Of a stretch of 39,036 nucleotides of DNA, positions 33,112 to 39,036 are shown piece after piece. A program made the translations under genes and the position numbers. The notes under the pieces were generated by a model. That model did no database searches and was not told where the DNA came from. It worked only from the letters and a program-made list of their open reading frames with translations. This stretch comes from Stenotrophomonas sp. PS02298 (GTDB lineage Bacteria; Pseudomonadota; Gammaproteobacteria; Xanthomonadales; Xanthomonadaceae), in contig NZ_JASCOR010000027.1 in NCBI RefSeq assembly GCF_029959445.1, positions 1 to 39,036 of the forward strand, written 5' to 3'. The first letter of the stretch is position 1, and each line of letters opens with the position of its first letter.

Positions 33112-34512
33112 ATGCTGCCTTTGGTCGCCCTGGTTGGACGACCGAACGTCGGTAAGTCCACCATTTTCAATCTGTTGACCCGTACACGCGATGCGCTGGT
33201 GCATGACCAGCCGGGTGTTACCCGCGATCGCAACTACGGTGTTTGCCGTCTAGATGAGGACAATCCCTTCCTGATCGTCGATACCGGTGGTATCGCCGGT
33301 GAAGAGGAAGGGCTGGCTGGCGCCACTGCGCGCCAAGCCCGAGCCGCCGCCGGTGAGGCGGATCTGATCGTATTTGTTGTTGACGCGCGTGATGGCACGT
33401 CGGCCCTGGATGACGAGATCCTGTCTTGGCTGCGCAAGCTTGCGCGGCCTACCTTGCTGTTGATCAACAAGATCGACGGTACGGACGAACATGCCGTTCG
33501 TTCGGAGTTTTCCCGCTATGGCTTCAGCGAGATGCTGACTGTCTCTGCCGCGCACCGGCAGGGCATCGATGATCTGGTTGAAGAGGTTGTCGGTCGCCTG
33601 CCGGAAGAAGGCACGGCCGAGACCCTGGACAACGATCCGAACCGCATCCGCATTGCCTTCGTTGGCCGCCCCAACGTGGGCAAGTCGACGCTGGTGAACC
33701 GCATCCTCGGTGAGGAGCGGATGATTGCCTCGGAAGTGCCCGGCACCACCCGCGATTCGATCGCGGTGGATCTGGAGCGCGACGATCAGTTGTACCGCTT
33801 GATCGACACCGCGGGCCTGCGCCGCAAGTCGCGCGTGGATGAAGTGGTGGAAAAGTTCAGCGTGGTCAAGACGCTGCGCTCGATCGAGCAGTGCCAGGTG
33901 GCGGTGCTGTTGCTGGACGCCCACGAAGGCGTGACCGATCAGGATGCCAGCGTGCTGGGTGCGGTGCTGGATGCCGGTCGTGCCCTGGTCATTGCGATCA
34001 ACAAGTGGGACGGCTTGAGCGAGTACGACAAGCAGCAGGCTGAAACCCTGTTGTCGCTGAAGCTGGGCTTCGTGCCGTGGGCCGAGAACGTTCGGATTTC
34101 CGCGTTGCATGGTTCGGGCCTGCGCGAGTTGTTCAAGGCGATTCACCGGGCGCATGCGTCCGCAACGCACGAGTTCAGCACGGCCGAGGTCAACAAGGCG
34201 CTGGAAATCGCCTATGAGGCCAATCCGCCGCCGAGCATCCGTGGTCATGTCTCCAAGCTGCGTTATGTGCATCCGGGTGGCAGCAATCCGCCGACCTTCA
34301 TCGTGCACGGTACGCGCCTGAAGGAACTGCCGGATTCGTACAAGCGCTATCTGGAGAATTTTTTCCGCAAGCGCTTCAAGCTGGTTGGCACGCCGGTGAC
34401 CTTCCTGTTCCGTGAGGGTGCCAACCCGTACGAAGGCAAGAAGAACGTCTTGACGGATCGCCAGGTCAAGGCCAAGCGGCGTCTGATGAAGCACGTCAAG
34501 GGCCGGAAGTGA
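33112..34512 (+). CDS. der: Ribosome assembly GTPase Der (EngA)
   Basis: This encodes a 466-residue double GTPase required for 50S subunit maturation. Two G1 motifs of the form GRPNVGKST are visible, at residues about 9-17 and about 184-192. Each is followed by a switch motif (DTGGI and DTAGLR) and an NKxD motif (NKID, NKWD). The C-terminal KH-like domain covers about 360-450. The length fits gammaproteobacterial Der. It ends the ndk-to-der run and is followed by a strong terminator. Confidence 0.97.
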   Translation: MLPLVALVGRPNVGKSTIFNLLTRTRDALVHDQPGVTRDRNYGVCRLDEDNPFLIVDTGGIAGEEEGLAGATARQARAAAGEADLIVFVVDARDGTSALDDEILSWLRKLARPTLLLINKIDGTDEHAVRSEFSRYGFSEMLTVSAAHRQGIDDLVEEVVGRLPEEGTAETLDNDPNRIRIAFVGRPNVGKSTLVNRILGEERMIASEVPGTTRDSIAVDLERDDQLYRLIDTAGLRRKSRVDEVVEKFSVVKTLRSIEQCQVAVLLLDAHEGVTDQDASVLGAVLDAGRALVIAINKWDGLSEYDKQQAETLLSLKLGFVPWAENVRISALHGSGLRELFKAIHRAHASATHEFSTAEVNKALEIAYEANPPPSIRGHVSKLRYVHPGGSNPPTFIVHGTRLKELPDSYKRYLENFFRKRFKLVGTPVTFLFREGANPYEGKKNVLTDRQVKAKRRLMKHVKGRK

Positions 34513-34557
34513 TTCAGGCCCGGAACGCGGTTCAAGCGTACTAAGTGATCTAGACGA

Positions 34558-34586
34558 AAGCGGCCGAAAGGCCGCTTTTGTTTTTG
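34558..34586 (+). terminator. Intrinsic terminator after der
   Basis: The stem AAGCGGCC / GGCCGCTT with a GAAA tetraloop is followed by TTGTTTTTGC. It lies 45 bp past the der stop and ends the long plus-strand operon. Confidence 0.9.
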
Positions 34587-34650
34587 CTCGGTTTTTCTGA
34601 CTTGGGTCTTGGGCTTGCGCCATTTGCCAGGCATGGCCGAAAAACTATTT

Positions 34651-34734
34651 CGTTATTCCCGCCCGCGGGGGAATGACGAGCTTAAAAAGCCCAAAGCCCA
34701 AAGGCCAGAGGCCAGAGGCCAGAGCCAAAAAGCC
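34651..34734. repeat. Palindrome followed by a heptamer array
   Basis: First comes a near-palindrome (34651-34678) with arms CGTTATTCCC and GGGGAATGACG. Then, from 34686 to 34734, run tandem purine-rich heptamers: AAAGCCC twice, AAAGGCC, AGAGGCC twice, and shorter versions. The array is similar in texture to 9811-9908. The stretch lies between the der terminator and the next gene and does not code for a credible protein. Confidence 0.75.
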
Positions 34735-34773
34735 GGTTTCTCTCTTCTTTCCCGTTTGACCGATAATCCAGCC

Positions 34774-35913
34774 ATGAGCATCCGCGAACTGACCCCCGAA
34801 CAGGCCCGTCTCCGCCACGCAGATGGTGCATTGCTGATCGACGTGCGCGAGGTGCACGAGCGGGCAGGTGGCATGGCCGAAGGTGCTATCGGCGTCGCTA
34901 AGGCAGCGCTGCTGGCCGGTCCTGCGTTGCACCTGCCAGCCCTCGACCGCGAGATCCTGCTGATCTGCCAAAGCGGCAAGCGCTCGGCGGACGCCGCGCA
35001 GGCGCTGCGGGACGCCGGCTATACCAATCTGTCTTCGGTACGTGGCGGCACTGTCGCCTGGCGTACAGCAGGTCTGCCCTTGGTTCAACCGATGCTGGAT
35101 GCCGGTGAGCGCGACTTCTACGACCGTTACTCGCGGCACCTGCTGTTGCCGCAGGTGGGCGAAAGTGGCCAGCGCCGCTTGCAGCAATCCAGTGTGCTGG
35201 TGCTTGGCGCAGGTGGCTTGGGTGCGCCGGCTGCGTTCTACCTGGCTGCAGCGGGGGTTGGCAGGCTGCGGATTGTCGATGACGACGTGGTCGAGCGCAG
35301 CAACCTGCAGCGGCAGATCATCCATACCGAAGCCGCCCTGGGCACGGTCAAGGTGGACTCCGCGCGGCAGCGGCTGTTGGCGCTGAACCCGCATATCGAG
35401 GTGGAGGCGATCGCTGAGCGCGTCACCTCGGCCAACATCGATGCCCTGTTGCAGGACGTGGATGTGGTGCTGGATGGCTCGGACAACTTCCCGCTGCGCT
35501 ACCTGCTCAACGATGCCTGCATCAAGCACGCCAAGCCCTTGGTCTACGCCGCCATCGAACGCTTCGATGGGCAGGTCAGTGTGTTCGACGCGGGCCGCCA
35601 GCGCGGTGTCGCACCGTGCTACCGCTGCCTGTTCCCGGAGCCGCCACCGCCTGAATTCGCCCCTAACTGTTCCGAGGCCGGCGTGCTGGGCGTGTTGCCG
35701 GGGCTGGCGGGGCTGATGCAGGCAACCGAGGTGTTGAAGCTGCTGCTGGAGATCGGCGAACCGTTGACCGGGCGTCTGCTGCGTTTCGATGCCCTGCAGA
35801 TGCGCTTTCGCGAAACCCGCGTGCGTGCCGACCCGGCCTGTCCGTTGTGTGCCCCTGGCGTGCCTTTCCCCGGCTATATCGATTACGCCGCGTTCTGTTC
35901 GCATTCGCCATGA
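34774..35913 (+). CDS. moeB: Rhodanese-MoeB fusion (molybdopterin-synthase adenylyltransferase)
   Basis: This encodes a 379-residue fusion. Residues 1-105 are a rhodanese domain with active-site loop CQSGKR (Cys65). Residues about 115-375 are a ThiF/MoeB adenylating domain with VLVLGAGGLGAPAAFYLAAAG, the NLQRQIIH loop and zinc ligands Cys282/Cys285 and Cys356/Cys359. It activates the small sulphur carrier MoaD, and possibly ThiS, for sulphur transfer, and the rhodanese part can supply the sulphur. The domain order is rhodanese first, the opposite of the better-known MOCS3/MoeBR arrangement. The ATG at 34774 is the first with a family-like N-terminus. No other cofactor genes are adjacent. Confidence 0.9.
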   Translation: MSIRELTPEQARLRHADGALLIDVREVHERAGGMAEGAIGVAKAALLAGPALHLPALDREILLICQSGKRSADAAQALRDAGYTNLSSVRGGTVAWRTAGLPLVQPMLDAGERDFYDRYSRHLLLPQVGESGQRRLQQSSVLVLGAGGLGAPAAFYLAAAGVGRLRIVDDDVVERSNLQRQIIHTEAALGTVKVDSARQRLLALNPHIEVEAIAERVTSANIDALLQDVDVVLDGSDNFPLRYLLNDACIKHAKPLVYAAIERFDGQVSVFDAGRQRGVAPCYRCLFPEPPPPEFAPNCSEAGVLGVLPGLAGLMQATEVLKLLLEIGEPLTGRLLRFDALQMRFRETRVRADPACPLCAPGVPFPGYIDYAAFCSHSP

Positions 35914-35993
35914 GGTGAAATGCCGTAGGCGCTGATCGGTTCTGCAGCTTTTTTGCTTTATCGTTCACCTGGACGATTACAAGGTGATGTGGC

Positions 35994-37853
35994 ATGGCAG
36001 CGGAATCCTCGCAGGAATTGGTAAAGGTAGTTGCCCTGTTGGGCGCTGCGGTGGTGGCTGTGCCCTTGTTCAGGCGCCTCGGCCTGGGCTCGGTGCTGGG
36101 CTACTTCGTTGCCGGCCTGGCCATTGGCCCGTTTGGATTTGGCTGGTTCTCTGATCCACAGGCCATCCTGCATGTGGCCGAGTTGGGCGTGGTGATGTTC
36201 CTGTTCGTGATCGGCCTGGAAATGCGGCCGTCGCATCTTTGGAGCCTGCGCGGCGAGATCTTTGGTCTGGGCACGGCGCAGATCGTGACCTGTGCGCTGG
36301 TGCTGACCGGCGTGGCTATTCTGTTCGGTTACCGCCCGCAGATCGCCTTCATCGCTGCCGCTGGTTTCGTGCTGACCTCCACCGCGGTGGTGATGCAGCT
36401 GTTGGGTGAGCGCGGTGACCTGACCCTGCCATCCGGGCAGAAGATTGTTTCCATCCTGTTGTTTGAAGACCTGTTGATTGTGCCGCTGCTGGCCGTGGTT
36501 GCGTGGATGGCACCGGCGCAGATCGGGGCGCACGAAGGTTCGCGTTGGGCAAGCATCGCCATCGGTGCGGGCGCCATTGTTGGCCTGGTGCTGGTAGGGC
36601 GCTATCTGCTCAACCCCTTGTTCCGCATCCTGGCTGCTGCCAAGGCGCGTGAGGTGATGACGGCGGCGGCGTTGCTGGTTGTGCTGGGTGCGGCGCTGTT
36701 GATGCAGCTCGGCGGGCTGTCGATGGCGATGGGGGCGTTCCTGGCCGGCGTGCTGCTGTCCGAATCCACCTTCCGGCATCAGATCGAAGCGGATATCGAG
36801 CCGTTCCGCGGCATCCTGCTTGGGTTGTTCTTCCTCAGCGTTGGCATGGCGCTGGACCTGTCGGTGGTGGCGGCCAACTGGAAGGTGATCGCGTTGCTGG
36901 TGCCGGCAATGATGCTGGCCAAGGCGATCTGCATCTACGGCGTGGCGCGGGTGATGGGCAGTGATCATCGGCAGGCCTTGGACCGTGGCGTGTTGATGGC
37001 GCAGGGCGGCGAGTTCGCCTTCGTGCTGTTTGCCGCCGCCGCGACGACCGGCGTGATCGATGCCAAGGTCAATGCCAACCTCACCGCGGTGGTGGTGCTG
37101 TCGATGGCGCTGACGCCGCTGTGCATGCTGGTCTATCGGCTGCTGGTAAAGGAAGGGCAGGTCTCCGTCGACGATGTGGATGCGGCCGACGGGCTCACGG
37201 GCAGTGTGCTGGTGATCGGCTTCGGGCGCTTCGGCCAGGTGTCCAGCCAATCGCTGCTGGCGCGCGATGTGGACGTGACCATCATCGACAACGATATCGA
37301 CATGATCCGCAGCGCTACGCGGTTCGGGTTCAAGATCTACTACGGCGATGGCACTCGCTTGGATGTGCTGCGCGCCTCCGGTGCCGAGACCGCTCGCGCG
37401 ATTGCGGTCTGCGTGGATGACCGCGCAGCTGCGGATCGCATCGTCGAGCTGGTGCGGCATGAGTTCCCGCTGGCCAAGCTGCTGGTGCGTTCGTTTGACC
37501 GCGAGCATTCGCTGTCGCTGATACATGCCGGCGTGGATTTCCAGATCCGTGAAACCTTCGAGTCGGCGGTGGAGTTTGGTCGCGCGGCGCTGATGCAGCT
37601 GGGTGTGGATGAGGACGAGGCTGATGTGGTCGCGCGCGAAATCCGCCGACGCGATGCCGAACGTTTTGAGCTGGAAATGGCCGGCGGCGGGCTGCAGGCT
37701 GACACCGGGCTGATGTACCGCAATACGCCCGGAGCACCGACGCCGACGCCGTTCACCCCGCCGCGGCGTGAAGCGCGTCCACTCAATCCTGACGCCATTG
37801 CCGGGGCAGGTGAGCCCGCCGCCGCCGATTCAGGCGGGGCGACGGGGCCATGA
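35994..37853 (+). CDS. Kef-type CPA2 cation/proton antiporter with TrkA-N domain
   Basis: This encodes a 619-residue inner-membrane protein. About twelve membrane helices (residues 8-390) form the exchanger, with the VGLEMRPSHLW-type loop (FLFVIGLEM), an LLFEDLLIVPLLAVVAW core and LAGVLLSES. A cytoplasmic TrkA-N (RCK) domain begins at SVLVIGFGRFGQV (about 402-414) and includes IYYGDGTRLDVLRASGAE. KefB and KefC share this layout and release potassium under electrophile stress. The C-terminal tail from about 575 is Pro/Ala-rich. The ATG at 35994 has AAGGTGA upstream. No KefF/KefG partner gene is adjacent, so glutathione gating is uncertain. Confidence 0.9.
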   Translation: MAAESSQELVKVVALLGAAVVAVPLFRRLGLGSVLGYFVAGLAIGPFGFGWFSDPQAILHVAELGVVMFLFVIGLEMRPSHLWSLRGEIFGLGTAQIVTCALVLTGVAILFGYRPQIAFIAAAGFVLTSTAVVMQLLGERGDLTLPSGQKIVSILLFEDLLIVPLLAVVAWMAPAQIGAHEGSRWASIAIGAGAIVGLVLVGRYLLNPLFRILAAAKAREVMTAAALLVVLGAALLMQLGGLSMAMGAFLAGVLLSESTFRHQIEADIEPFRGILLGLFFLSVGMALDLSVVAANWKVIALLVPAMMLAKAICIYGVARVMGSDHRQALDRGVLMAQGGEFAFVLFAAAATTGVIDAKVNANLTAVVVLSMALTPLCMLVYRLLVKEGQVSVDDVDAADGLTGSVLVIGFGRFGQVSSQSLLARDVDVTIIDNDIDMIRSATRFGFKIYYGDGTRLDVLRASGAETARAIAVCVDDRAAADRIVELVRHEFPLAKLLVRSFDREHSLSLIHAGVDFQIRETFESAVEFGRAALMQLGVDEDEADVVAREIRRRDAERFELEMAGGGLQADTGLMYRNTPGAPTPTPFTPPRREARPLNPDAIAGAGEPAAADSGGATGP

Positions 37854-37916
37854 CAAAGGTGTGGCGGCGGCCGGAATCAGGGACAATAGCCGCCCCCGTG
37901 TTCACCGCCATACCCC

Positions 37917-38816
37917 ATGACTGTCCTCGCCGACGCCTCCACGCAGACCTCCCGCATCCTTGATGGCCGCCGCATCGCCGAGGAACTGCTCGACGATTTG
38001 AAGGTGCGCGTCGACGCCCGCCTGGCCGCTGGCGGCGCCCGGCCCGGTCTGGCGGTGGTGCTGGTGGGCGGTGACCCGGCGTCTTCGGTGTACGTGCGCA
38101 ACAAGCGTCGCGCGGCCGAAAAGGTCGGCATCGAAGCCTTCGACTACGATCTGCCGGAAGGTACCAGTGAGGCCCAGTTGCTGGAGCTGATCGATCAGCT
38201 CAACGCTGATCCCAAGATCCACGGCATCCTGATCCAGCTACCGCTGCCGGGCATCCCCGATGCCAACCGCCTGATCCAGCGCATCGATCCGCGCAAGGAC
38301 GTGGATGGTTTCCACCCGCAGAACGTGGGTCACCTGGTGCTGCGCGAGTTCGGCCTGCGCCCGTGCACGCCGCGCGGTATCACCACGCTGCTCGGGCATA
38401 CCGACCAACCGGTGCGTGGCCGCAATGCCACCATCGTTGGTGTCAGCAACCATGTCGGCCGGCCGATGGGGCTGGAGCTGCTGATCGCCGGTTGCACGGT
38501 GACCAGCTGCCACAAGTTCACCCCCAAGGACGTGCTGGAACAGGCCGTGCGCAACGCTGACATCCTGGTCGTCGCAGTAGGCATCCCGCAGTTGATTCCG
38601 GGTGAATGGGTGAAGCCGGGCGCGGTGGTGATCGATGTCGGCATCAACCGCCTGGACGATGGCCGCCTGGTCGGCGATGTCGGCTTTGAAGCGGCAGCGC
38701 AGCGCGCCAGTTGGATCACCCCGGTGCCGGGCGGTGTTGGCCCGATGACGGTGGCCACGCTGATGCAGAACACGATCGAGGCGGCCGAGGCCAGCGCCGA
38801 GGGGTTGAAGTTCTAA
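37917..38816 (+). CDS. folD: Methylenetetrahydrofolate dehydrogenase / cyclohydrolase
   Basis: This encodes a 299-residue bifunctional enzyme that interconverts 5,10-methylene- and 10-formyl-tetrahydrofolate with NADP. The active-site Tyr59 and Lys63 are in [11 protein letters not shown]. The [10 protein letters not shown] motif, [11 protein letters not shown], the TPRGITTLL segment and the Rossmann loop [15 protein letters not shown] are present, as is [13 protein letters not shown] at the C-terminus. The length is slightly above the usual 285 because of a short N-terminal extension. It stands alone, 63 bp after the antiporter, and is followed by a SMAG-type repeat array. Confidence 0.96.
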   Translation: MTVLADASTQTSRILDGRRIAEELLDDLKVRVDARLAAGGARPGLAVVLVGGDPASSVYVRNKRRAAEKVGIEAFDYDLPEGTSEAQLLELIDQLNADPKIHGILIQLPLPGIPDANRLIQRIDPRKDVDGFHPQNVGHLVLREFGLRPCTPRGITTLLGHTDQPVRGRNATIVGVSNHVGRPMGLELLIAGCTVTSCHKFTPKDVLEQAVRNADILVVAVGIPQLIPGEWVKPGAVVIDVGINRLDDGRLVGDVGFEAAAQRASWITPVPGGVGPMTVATLMQNTIEAAEASAEGLKF

Positions 38817-38822
38817 GCTCCT

Positions 38823-39036
38823 GTAGTGCCGAGCCGTGCTCGGCAGAGGCTTTCCCCGTACAGCATCAGCGTAGTGCCGAGCCATGCTCGGCAAGGGCTT
38901 TCCTCGTACAGGATCAATGTAGTGCCGAGCCATGCTCGGCAAGGGCTTTCCTCGTACAGGATCAATGTAGTGCCGAGCCATGCTCGGCAAGGGCTTTCCT
39001 CGTACAGGATCAATGTAGTGCCGAGCCATGCTCGGC
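38823..39036. repeat. 48-bp tandem array, each unit with a SMAG-type GTAG hairpin
   Basis: GTAG starts fall at 38823, 38871, 38919, 38967 and 39015, an exact 48-bp period. Each unit has a hairpin GCCGAGCCATGCTCGGC followed by about 26 bp ending ATCAATGTAG or similar. The first unit differs most (GCCGTGC, CCCCGTACAGCATCAGC), and the later three are near identical. The array is cut by the window end, so its full length is unknown. It lies about 6 bp past the folD stop. Confidence 0.95.

Noticed and set aside
34609-34773. N-terminal extension of the rhodanese-MoeB gene
   Set aside because: It reads through the palindrome and heptamer array (KKPKAQRPEARGQSQ), so it is repeat translation; family similarity starts at 34774.
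38813-39029. Repeating MARHYIDPVRGKPLPS-type open frames
   Set aside because: A 48-bp period is 16 codons, so the SMAG-type array reads through in frame as a repeated peptide; no coding evidence.
38823-39036. Possible CRISPR array
   Set aside because: Spacers are as conserved as the repeats, the repeat is a GTAG hairpin typical of SMAG elements, and no cas gene is present.

Overview
The window reads as chromosomal core DNA of a high-GC gammaproteobacterium of the Xanthomonadaceae, most likely Stenotrophomonas or a close relative. The main reasons are intergenic stem-loops of the GTAG-ended type described as SMAG elements in Stenotrophomonas maltophilia (12677-12770, 12919-12940 and a 48-bp tandem array from 38823 to the window end), a zinc-ligand-poor form of ribosomal protein L36, and the gene orders cmk-rpsA-ihfB-lapA-lapB and ndk-rlmN-pilW-rodZ-yfgM-bamB-der. 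No phage, insertion sequence, integrase, tRNA, rRNA or CRISPR array was seen. All identifications come from reading the sequence and from memory of the families; no database search was run.

Layout. 1-711: a small uncharacterised protein gene between two REP-pair-like inverted repeats. 712-1575 (minus): two small class I cytochromes c. 1799-9475 (plus): an RND efflux operon with a lipoprotein adaptor and two different inner-membrane permeases, but no outer-membrane channel gene. 9476-9907: dense short repeats. 9908-14712 (minus): TraB-family membrane protein, GNAT acetyltransferase, N-carbamoylputrescine amidase (aguB), a repeat-filled gap, agmatine deiminase (aguA), a small secreted protein and rpmJ. 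AguA and AguB give the agmatine-to-putrescine route.

14904-23215 (plus): cmk, rpsA, ihfB, lapA and lapB, then an undecaprenyl-phosphate sugar-1-phosphate transferase, a WbpM-like nucleotide-sugar dehydratase and galU. This joins a translation and nucleoid-protein cluster to envelope polysaccharide synthesis. 23385-27733 (minus): a PsrA-like TetR regulator, a FadN-type multifunctional beta-oxidation enzyme and a thiolase, apparently one autoregulated operon with a clear operator at 27750-27763.

27942-34512 (plus): ndk, rlmN, pilW, rodZ, yfgM, bamB and der, covering nucleotide balance, RNA methylation, type IV pili, cell shape, outer-membrane assembly and ribosome assembly. 34774-38816 (plus): a rhodanese-MoeB fusion, a Kef-type cation/proton antiporter and folD.

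The window is mostly housekeeping. The points most worth a second look are: the second RND permease lacking the usual proton-relay residues while its partner keeps them; the PsrA-type operator with a C9 tract inside the predicted promoter spacer; a G8 tract inside the glycan-initiating transferase gene; a strong intrinsic terminator just upstream of ndk with no gene before it; and several repeat arrays, including purine-rich low-complexity arrays with 7- and 14-bp periods.
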